Source of the DNA: Acidobacteriaceae bacterium
GTDB lineage: Bacteria; Acidobacteriota; Terriglobia; Bryobacterales; Bryobacteraceae
DNA length: 64,000 nucleotides
Direction of reading: 5' to 3'
Assembly (NCBI GenBank): GCA_019240405.1
Contig: JAFAYL010000007.1
Location: 1 to 64,000 of the forward strand
Every line of letters starts with the position of its first letter. Positions within the stretch are counted from its first letter, which is position 1. The position numbers and the translations under genes were made by a program. Below are positions 9,923 through 18,476 of this stretch, one piece after another. The notes under the pieces are model-generated. The model saw only the letters and a list, made by a program, of their open reading frames with translations, was not told the DNA's origin and searched no databases.

Positions 9923-10975
9923 ATGAGAGTCGTGCAGCTTGGCCCCTACCCGCCGCCGCACGGCGGAGTGCAAACGAACCTTGTGGCGATTCGCGATTAC
10001 CTGTGCAAGCAGGGAATTCCGTGCGCTGTGATCAACATTACCCGCCACCGCCGCCCGGAAGCCGATGAAGTCTACTACCCGAAGAGCGCCCTAGGGTTAA
10101 TCCGGGACCTTTTCCGCCGCCGTTACGATATCGTCCATTTACACATCGGGGGCATCATGCCGCTCCGCGTGGTTGCGCTCGCTTTTGTATGCACCTGTGT
10201 GCCGTGGGCTAAGGCAATTCTGACCTTTCACTCAGGGGGTTACCCCTCTTCGGATGAGGGGAGAGCCGCCAAGAAAATTTCCGTGCGCGGCTTTGTCTTA
10301 CGCCGGTTTAGGTTCTTGATCGGAGTAAATGAGGAAATCATCGATTTCTATCTCAAACTTGGGGTGCCGCGATCGCGAACCCGGCTGATTCCTCCCCATT
10401 CGGTATCAGTTACAACTCTGGCGGAAGGGCTCGAAGAGCCGCTCGTCTCTTTTTTTGCGCAACATGGGCCGGTTTTGGTTTCGGTCTGCGGCCTGAAGCC
10501 GGAATACGATTTGCCCCGGCAGATTGAAGCTCTCGGTTACATTCTTCGCAAACATCCGAAAGCAGGTCTCGCCGTGATTGGATCCGGCCCATTGGAAGCC
10601 AGCCTGCGAGTGCAAATCAATAGCACCCCGTACGCTCGACACGTTCTCTTGTGCGGAGACGTGCCTCATCCCCTAACGCTGAGCGCCATTGCCGGCGCGG
10701 ACGTTCTTCTTCGAACAACTCTCTACGATGGTGACGCGATTTCCATTCGCGAAGCTCTATTCTTGGGAACCCCTGTAATCGCAACCGATAATGGGATGCG
10801 TCCCGAAGGGGTGCATCTCATTCCGATCGGTGATACGGAGGCGCTTGTGCGCGCTGTGGAGAGCGTGAGCCGCAATGGAGTCGAGAGGCGGCCGCCTCCC
10901 GGGAACGACGAGCAGAATCTCGCGAAAGTGCTGGCACTCTACTACGAAGCGACCGGCACTAAATCGCAGGAATAA
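9923..10975 (+). CDS. GT4-family glycosyltransferase
   Basis: About 350 aa, starting MRVVQLGPYPPPHGGVQTNL (glycine-rich acceptor-side loop). A TTG 6 bp upstream is also in frame. It has the GT-B layout: N-domain with IVHLHIGGIMPLR and LTFHSGG, C-domain with LVSVCGLKPEYDLPRQIEAL and an EX7E-like DAISIREALFLGTPVIATDNG. It is transcribed away from the ABC exporter genes across an 81-bp divergent intergenic region and overlaps the convergent asnB-like gene by 34 bp at the 3' ends. Probably adds a sugar to the exported polysaccharide; donor and linkage unknown. Confidence 0.87.
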   Translation: MRVVQLGPYPPPHGGVQTNLVAIRDYLCKQGIPCAVINITRHRRPEADEVYYPKSALGLIRDLFRRRYDIVHLHIGGIMPLRVVALAFVCTCVPWAKAILTFHSGGYPSSDEGRAAKKISVRGFVLRRFRFLIGVNEEIIDFYLKLGVPRSRTRLIPPHSVSVTTLAEGLEEPLVSFFAQHGPVLVSVCGLKPEYDLPRQIEALGYILRKHPKAGLAVIGSGPLEASLRVQINSTPYARHVLLCGDVPHPLTLSAIAGADVLLRTTLYDGDAISIREALFLGTPVIATDNGMRPEGVHLIPIGDTEALVRAVESVSRNGVERRPPPGNDEQNLAKVLALYYEATGTKSQE

Positions 10976-12858
10976 GCCCTGTGCGTTGGGGTAGCGCTCA
11001 AATCCTCAAAACTTCGCATCCAGAGCTCAAACATCAGTAGCATCCACAGCCAGTACGAGTTGTCGCGGCGTCCGCTGTCATGCTCTTTCAAAAGATGCTT
11101 GAGAAACCGCTCCGAAACAATGCTTCGGTCAAGGAACACGCGGCTAGTCAGGTGATCCCAAAGCATCGTTCGTAACGAGCTGCGGAACCAGAGCGCCAGC
11201 GGGACGCCGAATCCTTTCTTCGGGAGCTTGAGCAGCTCGGAAGGCAGGCGATGGCCGACCGCCTTCAAGAAAATTTGCTTGCCCCTGCCGTTACGCATTT
11301 TCCATTTGTGGGGAAGAGACATCGCGAATTCGGCCAACTCGTGGTCGAGCAACGGACTTCGCACCTCGAGCGAGTTCGCCATTGACATGCGATCCACCTT
11401 CACGAGCATGTCGCCCGTTAACTTGGCTCGGGCTTCAAAGTAGATTGCTTGCGCCACAATATCGGCTTCTTCCCCAAGCAGCGAGTCACGAAATGTTCGC
11501 ATCAAGAAGCCTGATTCGGCGGGAAGCATCCAGTCCGGCTGCAGCAAAGCTTTGCGAAGGAAATATGGAGTGTAATTCAGCTCGAAATAGCGCGCCAGCG
11601 GCGATGGCCGGCTGATCATGCGCAGATAATTCTTGCCGTAGAACGAATAAGGCCAGGAATCGGCAACCCGCGAAAGCAGAACGCGTGCAAACTGCGGAGT
11701 GAAATCGAGCCTCCGAAGCCGGTCAACCGCGAAGAAACTGTCGTACCCGGCGAACAGCTCGTCACCGCCGTCGCCGGTAAGCGCCACCTTAACGTGCAAA
11801 GCCGCAAATTCGGACACGATGAATGTCGGAATCGCCGAGCTGTCGCCAAACGGCTCATCAAAGTGATGAACCAGTTTCGAAACGAGGCTGACGGCATCCG
11901 GCCTCACCATGATTTCGTGGTGGTCCGTGTTGAATTTTTTCGCGACCAGCGCCGCAGCGGGAAGCTCATTAAACGCGCTCTCTTCAAAGCCAATGGAAAA
12001 CGTCTTTACGCGCTCGGATGACTGCATTGCCATCGAGGCCACAACCGAGCTTGAATCGATTCCGCCACTGAGGAATGCGCCTAGCGGCACGTCCGCGATC
12101 ATGCGCATGCGCACAGCCTGATCGAACATCTCGCGAACACGCACGGCCGCATTGTCTTCGGTCAATCCATCGGCTGATTGCGTTTGCGGCTCGGGCAATT
12201 TCCAGTACAGCCCTTGTTTAACGCTGCCGTCAGAATCGTAGAAAAGCCAGCCACCTGGCGCAAGTTTTCGAATCGCTTTATACGGCGTCAGCGGATCGGG
12301 AATATAAGAGAACTGGAAGTAGAGCCGCAGAGCTTCATCGTCAAGCTCCCGCGGCACGCCCACCGGGTAAAGGCACTTCAGCTCGCTTCCAAAAAACAGG
12401 CCTTCGGGAAGAAACGAATAGTAGAGCGGCTTTTTCCCGAATCGGTCGCGCACCAGAAGCAATCGCTTGACTTGCGCATCCCATATCGCGTACGCGAACA
12501 TGCCTCGCAATTTCTGAATGCCATCGAGGCCGAATTCTTCATAAAGATGAACCAATACTTCCGTATCGCTTTGCGTTGAGAAGCGATGGCCTTTCGAAAC
12601 GAGCAGCTTTCGAAGCGATTGATAATTGTAAATCTCGCCGTTGAAAACCACCCAGACCGATCGATCCTCGTTTGAAATGGGCTGGTGTCCGGTGTTGAGA
12701 TCGATGATGCTGAGGCGGAGCATGCCGATGCCGCAACCGCGGTCGGCATAAATGCCTTCATCGTCTGGCCCGCGATGGCGAATCTGATCGCACATAGCAC
12801 GTACGTCGGACGCCTCGGCACGCCCTTGCCGCAAAACAAAACCCGCTATACCGCACAT
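10942..12858 (-). CDS. asnB: Asparagine synthase (glutamine-hydrolysing) / EPS-associated amidotransferase
   Basis: 638 aa. Class II glutamine amidotransferase domain with catalytic Cys2 directly after Met (MCGIAGF), RHRGPDDEG and FNGEIYN, then an ATP-pyrophosphatase domain with PP-loop FLSGGIDSSSV and TGDGGDELFAGYD. The full set of residues predicts an active glutamine-dependent amidase. In exopolysaccharide clusters such paralogues often amidate a sugar acid or peptide rather than make free asparagine; the neighbouring nucleotide-sugar dehydrogenase (which makes a uronate) and the polysaccharide lyase fit that role, but this is inference. The gene lies 85 bp downstream of the heparinase-like gene and is probably co-transcribed with it. 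Confidence 0.9.
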   Translation of the reverse strand: MCGIAGFVLRQGRAEASDVRAMCDQIRHRGPDDEGIYADRGCGIGMLRLSIIDLNTGHQPISNEDRSVWVVFNGEIYNYQSLRKLLVSKGHRFSTQSDTEVLVHLYEEFGLDGIQKLRGMFAYAIWDAQVKRLLLVRDRFGKKPLYYSFLPEGLFFGSELKCLYPVGVPRELDDEALRLYFQFSYIPDPLTPYKAIRKLAPGGWLFYDSDGSVKQGLYWKLPEPQTQSADGLTEDNAAVRVREMFDQAVRMRMIADVPLGAFLSGGIDSSSVVASMAMQSSERVKTFSIGFEESAFNELPAAALVAKKFNTDHHEIMVRPDAVSLVSKLVHHFDEPFGDSSAIPTFIVSEFAALHVKVALTGDGGDELFAGYDSFFAVDRLRRLDFTPQFARVLLSRVADSWPYSFYGKNYLRMISRPSPLARYFELNYTPYFLRKALLQPDWMLPAESGFLMRTFRDSLLGEEADIVAQAIYFEARAKLTGDMLVKVDRMSMANSLEVRSPLLDHELAEFAMSLPHKWKMRNGRGKQIFLKAVGHRLPSELLKLPKKGFGVPLALWFRSSLRTMLWDHLTSRVFLDRSIVSERFLKHLLKEHDSGRRDNSYWLWMLLMFELWMRSFEDLSATPTHRAYSCDLVPVAS

Positions 12859-12943
12859 AACGGGCTTCGCTCAGATGACATGATTGCCCTAATTATGCCC
12901 GCGCGTTGCAGGTCTGCACCATTGCCAATCAGTGTCCGGTGGG

Positions 12944-14815
12944 CTAAGCGAAAATCCGAGGCCAATCGATCTGAAAAACGCGACCGTCATTCATCGCGAA
13001 TCGGGCAGTATCGCCTTGTTCGGCAACTTCGGCAGTCCCGCTCTTGCTCAGAACGAGGGCGGCAGCGAAATGTGACGGTAGTGTTGTTCTTCTTCTAACG
13101 AGCAACACGCGCCCGGGATGTTTTGTCCCGAAAACGGGCGAATGCCAGGCCTCGGCGAGTTCCGGCGCAACTCCCAGGAAAACGCGATCTTCATCTTCCG
13201 AGGCAAGATGCCAGAACTGCTCAATCTCGTGTTCTCCTGGCGGCCCATCGACAGAATCCAAAATAAACACAAGGTCCGGCTTTACGTATCGGACTAGCCG
13301 GCGATGAATGATTCCGTCATATTTACATTCCGCGATGATCAGATCCTCGACAGCATCGGACTCCCAGGTGAGAATGCGCGCGGAGGGCAAATTGCTCCAA
13401 CGGAACGGCCCCACAGAAACCGCCTGATCCCGGCCATCAACGCGAATCGTATTGTGCGCCGCCGATCCGCGAAGCGCGTTCCGAAGCTCCTTGCTGCCGA
13501 CGTAAATATAGGTTCCTGAGTCAATGAGAATCGGCCTGCCAGACGCGTTCGCGATGACACTGAGTGTGTCCGAATGACTGTGTCCAGCGCTACCGGGCCC
13601 AAACGGGCCTCCATCAAAGATGATGCGAGTCCCAGGCGCGTGTAGAACAGCCAGGCCGCTATCGGGAAAAAGCTGTGAAGTACACTCGCCTGCGGCAGAG
13701 CCGTCTGTGCGACCCAGCCACCACGCAGCTTGCGAAAAAAGATCGCATGTGTCAAACGCCCAATTATCGCGGCCCAGCAATGTTGCGCAAGTCGCGAGCG
13801 TGGCTCGGCCAAACTGATCTCGGGGGCCATAAGGGTGAAACCAGCGGCCGCCATCATCATCTCCGAGGAATGGCAGACTGCGTTCCGCACCCATCAGCGC
13901 ATGCAGAATGTCAGCCATTCGTCGTAACTTATCCATGTATTCGGCGGGAGGGCGGGACACAACCGCATGGAATGAGAACATGTCGAGCGCATACACGTGG
14001 TAATAGGTTGATTGCTCGAAGTGGCTCCCGTCGACGCGGACCTGGCGTTGCACCTGTTCGAGAACCGTCCGGCGTCCGATTTCAGCCCAATCCCGCGCGC
14101 GCGGAAAAGACGGAAAGAAATGCCCCAGCGCGTGTAACACAACTGCTTCGCCCAGCAAGTGCGTGTTGGGTGAGAAATAGAACGACAAATTGTTTTGTAT
14201 GTGGCAGCCGTGTTGATACAGGCTCTCGAGAAAGCGCGAGCGCAAATGATCCGGCATGCGGTTGCCGATCAGGTGGTAAACCCACATCCAAGAGAAGGCC
14301 CGAAAGGCAACTTCGAGCGCACTTGCCCAATTGATTCCGCGCTCGAACGGATTCTGCTGCCACCAGCTTGCGAGATGCCTGAATACGGTTTCCAAATAGG
14401 TGTCGCGACTGTCAAAAAGAAAAGCTTGGGCTAGCAGCACGAGATGCTGGTGCCGGCTCAGCTCCCAGATAAACTTGTGATCGCCGACGCGCGAGGCATC
14501 GAGATACGGGACTAAGCGGAAGTAGGGAAGCCCGCCCGAGATCTGGTTCACGTAATCGCGTCGCCAATCGATGTGTGGGCCGGTCTCAATTGTCAGCCCA
14601 AAAATCGGAAACTGATGCGCAACGATTTCATTGGCAAGGCGCAGAACTTGGCTTGCGAAATCCGTACACGCTAGTTCTTTCGCGATGAGACCGGGATCCG
14701 GAAGACCAGCAAGGGGTGAAGAAGCACCGTCCTTGAATCGAGGCGGAAACGCAAAGAGCTGAAGGTTTCGAATCTCCTGTTGCAGGCGAAAGGAGATTTC
14801 GCGCGAGCTTCGCAT
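12944..14815 (-). CDS. Heparinase II/III-like polysaccharide lyase
   Basis: 623 aa. The all-alpha N-terminal half contains WRRDYVNQISGG, KFIWELSRHQHLVLLA and NTHLLGEAVVLHALG; the beta-sandwich C-terminal half contains GHSHSDTLSV and RPILIDSGTYIY, the typical order of heparinase II/III family enzymes. These lyases cleave uronic-acid-containing chains by beta-elimination, consistent with the uronate-forming dehydrogenase in the same locus. There is no obvious signal peptide, as is common for lyases in EPS clusters. ATG 14815 gives the conserved start MRSSREISFRLQQEIRNL. A diverged copy of this 5' end exists at 17771-17870 as part of a tandem duplication. Confidence 0.88.
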   Translation of the reverse strand: MRSSREISFRLQQEIRNLQLFAFPPRFKDGASSPLAGLPDPGLIAKELACTDFASQVLRLANEIVAHQFPIFGLTIETGPHIDWRRDYVNQISGGLPYFRLVPYLDASRVGDHKFIWELSRHQHLVLLAQAFLFDSRDTYLETVFRHLASWWQQNPFERGINWASALEVAFRAFSWMWVYHLIGNRMPDHLRSRFLESLYQHGCHIQNNLSFYFSPNTHLLGEAVVLHALGHFFPSFPRARDWAEIGRRTVLEQVQRQVRVDGSHFEQSTYYHVYALDMFSFHAVVSRPPAEYMDKLRRMADILHALMGAERSLPFLGDDDGGRWFHPYGPRDQFGRATLATCATLLGRDNWAFDTCDLFSQAAWWLGRTDGSAAGECTSQLFPDSGLAVLHAPGTRIIFDGGPFGPGSAGHSHSDTLSVIANASGRPILIDSGTYIYVGSKELRNALRGSAAHNTIRVDGRDQAVSVGPFRWSNLPSARILTWESDAVEDLIIAECKYDGIIHRRLVRYVKPDLVFILDSVDGPPGEHEIEQFWHLASEDEDRVFLGVAPELAEAWHSPVFGTKHPGRVLLVRRRTTLPSHFAAALVLSKSGTAEVAEQGDTARFAMNDGRVFQIDWPRIFA

Positions 14816-14856
14816 TCGGGCTCGCCTTATGATCGCTCATTTACGGTCCATTTTGT

Positions 14857-14885
14857 TTGACAGCTTACACGTCGGGGCATATACT
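14857..14885 (+). promoter_or_regulatory. Near-consensus sigma70 promoter for NHL gene copy 1
   Basis: TTGACA at 14857-14862, a 17-bp spacer, then TATACT at 14880-14885. The predicted transcription start is around 14892, only about 5 nt before ATG 14897, and there is no room for a Shine-Dalgarno, so the message would be (nearly) leaderless. The same hexamers and spacing recur at 17914-17942. Confidence 0.8.
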
Positions 14886-14896
14886 TGCCCTACCCT

Positions 14897-17626
14897 ATGT
14901 CTTTTCGACCGTTGCTCACGCTCGTGTTGCCCCTGGCCTTAAGCGCCTCAACTCCCGACATTATCTCCACATTCGCCGGGGGTGGGCCGAATAACGTCCC
15001 GGCAACGCAGGCGAATGTCCCGTATCCGGAAAATACCGCGGTAGATAAAGCAGGGAATTTCTACGTCGTGATAGGTGGCCTAAATGCGAACGATACTATT
15101 GACCGCGTGTTCAGAATCGATACCTCCGGCAATTTAACAGTTCTGGCCGGAAATGGACAGAGCGGCTATTCGGGCGACGGGGGTCCAGCGACCCGAGCCG
15201 AGTTTTCTAATTCCACTGCTATCGCAGTGGATTCCTCGGGGAACGCCTACATTGCCGACACTTTCACCTGCATCATTCGAAAGGTGACGGCGAGCACGGG
15301 AATAATCAGTAGATTCGCGGGGACCCCGAACCATTGCGGCTACGCAGGAGATGGAGGCGCCGCGACGGACGCTCAACTCTCCAATCCTGTCGGCATTGCT
15401 CTTGATGCTTCGGGTAATCTCTACATTGCAGATCAGTACAACAACCGGATTCGTAAAGTGACAGCGACCACCGGGAAAATCAGCACTGTAGCCGGTAACG
15501 GCATTCAGAGCTATTCCGGTGATGGCGGAGCGGCTATCGATGCGTCACTCTCGATTCCCTACAGTGTGGCTGTCGATGCTTCCGGGAACCTCTACATTGC
15601 CGATCAATTCAATTTCCGAATTCGCAAGGTTACAGCTAGCACAGGCAAAATCAGCACAATCGCTGGTAATGGCACATCCGGCTACTCAGGAGATGGTGGC
15701 ACCGCCACGAGCGCGGAAATTAGCATGGTTTACGGCATCGCTTCGGATGCGAGCGGAAGAGTCTTCATCGCCGATACGGAGAATTGCGTTGTGCGCGAAG
15801 TGAACACGAAGGGCATTATCAAAACAGTGGCTGGAACGCCCTTGTCCTGCGGATATGCCGGCGATGACGGCAAGGCAGTTGATGCCGTACTGAACTCTCC
15901 CAGCGGCCTGGCTGTAGACGGCTCCGACAACATGTACATCGCCGATAATGGCAACTCCCGTATACGTGGAGCAGCGGTCGGCGGGACGATTAAGACAGTT
16001 GCTGGGAACGGGCTACTCAATTATGCAGCTGGCGTGAGTGCAACAGGTGCATCATTCTATTTGCCAAACTCCGTGACGTCTGATGCTGTTGGCAACATTT
16101 ATATTGCGGATACCAACAATTGTGTTGTTCGAAAGGTTGAGGCCAGCACGCGAGACATCGCCACGATTGCAGGCATCCCGGGGATTTGCGGCTATTCGGG
16201 TGATGACGAACCCGCAACTCAAGCTGAATTGAATTTTCCGGCGAAGGCCATTGCTGACTCCTCCGGAAATATCTACATCTCTGATACAAACAACTGTGTC
16301 GTTCGTAAGATTACGGCCAGCACGGGGGATATCAGCACGTTTGCCGGTACTCCGAAATCGTGTGCCTACGGAGGCGATGGAGGCCCCGCGGCCAGTGCTC
16401 AGCTGAATGATCCATTTGGCATTACGTTCGATAGCTCCGGTAACGTGTACATCGCGGATTACGTCAACGACGTAGTTCGTGAGGTGATAGCAGCTACCGG
16501 GATCATCAAGACAGTAGCGGGTAATTTCGCCAAAGGCACTGGCTATTCAGGCGACGGCGGGTCAGCGACGACTGCCCAGTTAAACGGTCCGGAGGATGTT
16601 GCTGTCGACGCGCTTGGTGACTTGTATATCGCGGATACCTTCAACGCACGAGTGCGAGTGGTTTACCCCAGCGGTGTTATTGATACCTTGGCAGGGAATG
16701 GCACGGCCGATTATGAGAGTGACGGTGTTCCGGCAGATCAGACACCATTAGACCCGCCGTTGGGTCTTGCTGTAGACGCTGCCGGTGACGTGCTGATCGC
16801 CACGGGGCTTCGCATCCGGAGTGTGGATGGCCAAGGCATTATCTATACCGTAGCCGGGGATGACGCATACGGTTTTTCGGGCGATGGAGGACCTGCGACT
16901 AGCGCAGAACTTGCCGACCCGCAAGGTGTGGGTATAGACCCGTTCGGAAATATTTACGTTGCGGATACGTTCAATTACTTAGTCCGCAAAGTCACCCCCC
17001 TTCCGAACGTCAACTCTTCGGCATACAATTTGAGCTTCCAGGAGCAACCGGTGGACACTACCAGCGAGCCGTATCAAATTACCCTCACTGGCGCGAATGG
17101 GGCCACGATCAATAACATCACAATAACCGGCGACTTCACGGAGGCCGATGACTGCCCTGTCAGCTTGACGTCTGGATCAAACTGCAACGTAGACATCACG
17201 TTCACGCCCTCTGCCGCAGGAGCAAGAACCGGAACGCTTGTGATCAGTACGAATGGGTTTTTCAATCCAACGGTTACGGTCAATCTCAAGGGCACGGGCG
17301 AAGGATTAACCTACGCGCCTGCTGCGCTTAACTTTGGAGACGAATCAGTCGGCAAGGTGAGCAGCCCTCATACGATCACGTTCACGAACGACTCGAAAAC
17401 TTCAGTCAAGTTCAGCAGTGTAACGATTACAAGAACAACCTTTACGGTCGCGAGCAACACCTGCTCGGGTAGCCTCGCAGCCGGGAAGACATGCAAAATC
17501 GGTGTAACCTTCAAACCGTCTGGAACGGGCACCGAAACCGCGACTCTGGTCGTGAAAGACAGCGATAGTTCTAGCCCACAGTTGATTCCACTACGTGGAA
17601 CAGGTGTAACCGCGGCGGGGCGTTAA
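14897..17626 (+). CDS. Secreted NHL-repeat beta-propeller protein with C-terminal choice-of-anchor-D (ASH-like) domains, copy 1
   Basis: 909 aa from ATG 14897; an in-frame TTG at 14885 lies inside the -10 hexamer and is unlikely. Signal peptide MSFRPLLTLVLPLALSAS, then about eleven NHL-type repeats of roughly 55-60 residues with the pattern TVAGNG-GYSGDGG-AQL-P-GVAVD-SGN-YIAD-N-RIRKV (residues about 25-700). Two Ig-like ASH/choice-of-anchor-D modules follow (YNLSFQEQPVD and ALNFGDESVG starts; CTSGxxC-type segments SGSNCNVDITFTPS and AGKTCKIGVTFKPS). It is probably an extracellular or surface propeller protein binding a ligand or polysaccharide; no catalytic motif is seen. Paralogue of 18473-21238. 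Confidence 0.85.
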   Translation: MSFRPLLTLVLPLALSASTPDIISTFAGGGPNNVPATQANVPYPENTAVDKAGNFYVVIGGLNANDTIDRVFRIDTSGNLTVLAGNGQSGYSGDGGPATRAEFSNSTAIAVDSSGNAYIADTFTCIIRKVTASTGIISRFAGTPNHCGYAGDGGAATDAQLSNPVGIALDASGNLYIADQYNNRIRKVTATTGKISTVAGNGIQSYSGDGGAAIDASLSIPYSVAVDASGNLYIADQFNFRIRKVTASTGKISTIAGNGTSGYSGDGGTATSAEISMVYGIASDASGRVFIADTENCVVREVNTKGIIKTVAGTPLSCGYAGDDGKAVDAVLNSPSGLAVDGSDNMYIADNGNSRIRGAAVGGTIKTVAGNGLLNYAAGVSATGASFYLPNSVTSDAVGNIYIADTNNCVVRKVEASTRDIATIAGIPGICGYSGDDEPATQAELNFPAKAIADSSGNIYISDTNNCVVRKITASTGDISTFAGTPKSCAYGGDGGPAASAQLNDPFGITFDSSGNVYIADYVNDVVREVIAATGIIKTVAGNFAKGTGYSGDGGSATTAQLNGPEDVAVDALGDLYIADTFNARVRVVYPSGVIDTLAGNGTADYESDGVPADQTPLDPPLGLAVDAAGDVLIATGLRIRSVDGQGIIYTVAGDDAYGFSGDGGPATSAELADPQGVGIDPFGNIYVADTFNYLVRKVTPLPNVNSSAYNLSFQEQPVDTTSEPYQITLTGANGATINNITITGDFTEADDCPVSLTSGSNCNVDITFTPSAAGARTGTLVISTNGFFNPTVTVNLKGTGEGLTYAPAALNFGDESVGKVSSPHTITFTNDSKTSVKFSSVTITRTTFTVASNTCSGSLAAGKTCKIGVTFKPSGTGTETATLVVKDSDSSSPQLIPLRGTGVTAAGR

Positions 17627-17629
17627 GGC

Positions 17630-17770
17630 ATTGCGTTGCTGTCTTAGCGCAACTTACCCGGGCCCTTCTTGGCCTTCGCGGCTGGTTTTCATTAGATCTT
17701 TTGCGCCATCGACGTGCTTCTCCAGCCTGAGCAGTGTTTGTTCGCATAAGCTTTGACCCCGCGCTTCCAC
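17630..17770 (-). pseudogene. Remnant of DUF4142 gene 3' end (duplication scar)
   Basis: The minus strand carries a decayed copy of the last ~45 codons of the DUF4142 gene found intact at 21265. K-A-Y-A-N-K reads in one frame, then after an indel LEKHVDGAKDLMK in another (intact gene: KAYANQTLPTLEKHLDGAKDLMK). On the + strand the shared stretch GGCCCTTCTTGGCCTTCGCG lies near 17660, matching a sequence near 21280. No start codon or upstream part exists. Confidence 0.8.
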
Positions 17771-17870
17771 CAGGTGAAGAAGCTCCGCTGAACCTAGGCG
17801 GCAACGCCAAGATCTGAAGGTTTCGAATCTCCTGTTGCAGGCGAAAGGAGATTTCGCGCGAGCTTCGCAT
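17771..17870 (-). pseudogene. Remnant of heparinase-like gene 5' end (duplication scar)
   Basis: Minus-strand reading from 17870 gives MRSSREISFRLQQEIRNL, identical to the start of the intact heparinase-like gene at 14815. It continues ILALPPRF (intact: LFAFPPRF) for about 33 codons and then runs directly into the DUF4142 remnant at ~17770. It has a start but no body, so it cannot encode a lyase. Confidence 0.85.
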
Positions 17871-17913
17871 GCGGGCTCGCTAATCGTCGCTCGTTTTTGG
17901 GTTTAGGTGATGG

Positions 17914-17942
17914 TTGACAGCTTTCATATCGAGGTATATACT
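17914..17942 (+). promoter_or_regulatory. Near-consensus sigma70 promoter for the 159-aa gene and NHL copy 2
   Basis: TTGACA at 17914-17919, a 17-bp spacer, TATACT at 17937-17942. It is the paralogue of the promoter at 14857. Here the predicted start is about 47 nt before ATG 17997, and a Shine-Dalgarno (GAAGGAAA) precedes that ATG, so this copy has an ordinary leader. Confidence 0.8.
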
Positions 17943-17996
17943 GTTTCCTACCCCACAGATTGGTAATTCCAGGCGAAAGCCAGAAGGAAATAACAT

Positions 17997-18476
17997 ATGT
18001 TTGTCCAAAAACGCAGGCGGTCACTTCTCGCAGTGTGGGCCGCCGCGTTCGCGCTCGGCTTCACCTCGTTTCCATTGGCGGCAGAGCATGGCCGGAATTT
18101 TGCTGGCGAGTTTCAAATCCGGAATGTCTTAGACGAGGGCTCGGCCGTGAAGTTCGATCTCCATATCACAGTATTCAACTTCAGCGGCGCGGACGTGAAC
18201 GATGCCACGCTCACCCTCGCGGATCGCAGGCTGGAACGCAGCCCGGACAGTATCGAGTATCGGGGCTCGTTCACCCATATCTCGATTCGCTACCGAAAGT
18301 CAACAGAGCTCGACGGCAGCTTCACGGTGCCGGTTCGCGAATACCACGAGTGGCAGCGGGGGTCTGTGCCGAATCTGGTGGTCACGTATACGGACGAATC
18401 CGGGAAAGAGCTTCGGAGTTCCGTTGAGCTGAGGCCGGCCATAGGCGGCGGCTTGCCGAAGGGAGAATCGCGATGA
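17997..18476 (+). CDS. Small secreted protein of unknown function
   Basis: 159 aa. Twin-basic N-terminus (FVQKRRRSLLAVW) and a hydrophobic stretch to about residue 30 (AAAFALGFTSFPLAAEHG) form a signal peptide. The mature part looks like a single beta-sandwich (FQIRNVLDEGSAVKFDLHI; NVLD...DVNDATLTLADR), reminiscent of a DUF11-like or transglutaminase-accessory fold, but I do not recognise a family. ATG 17997 has a good Shine-Dalgarno. The stop overlaps the next start as ATGA (18473), so it is translationally coupled to the NHL protein and may be its partner. There is no equivalent in duplication copy 1. Confidence 0.75.
   Translation: MFVQKRRRSLLAVWAAAFALGFTSFPLAAEHGRNFAGEFQIRNVLDEGSAVKFDLHITVFNFSGADVNDATLTLADRRLERSPDSIEYRGSFTHISIRYRKSTELDGSFTVPVREYHEWQRGSVPNLVVTYTDESGKELRSSVELRPAIGGGLPKGESR

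Larger units (their letters stand above)
14713..17770. repeat. Tandem segmental duplication, copy 1
   Basis: This segment runs from inside the heparinase 5' region, through a promoter and the first NHL gene, into a remnant of the DUF4142 3' end. Every component recurs in the same order in the adjacent copy 2. At the left edge GGTGAAGAAGC (near 14715) matches 17773. At the right edge the DUF4142 remnant breaks off at about 17770, immediately before copy 2 starts. Confidence 0.85.

Noticed and set aside
17571-17870. A 99-codon minus-strand frame beginning MRSSREISF
   Set aside because: Only its first ~33 codons are homologous to a real protein (heparinase 5' end); the rest is an out-of-frame reading of the DUF4142 remnant and antisense NHL sequence. 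Recorded as pseudogene fragments.
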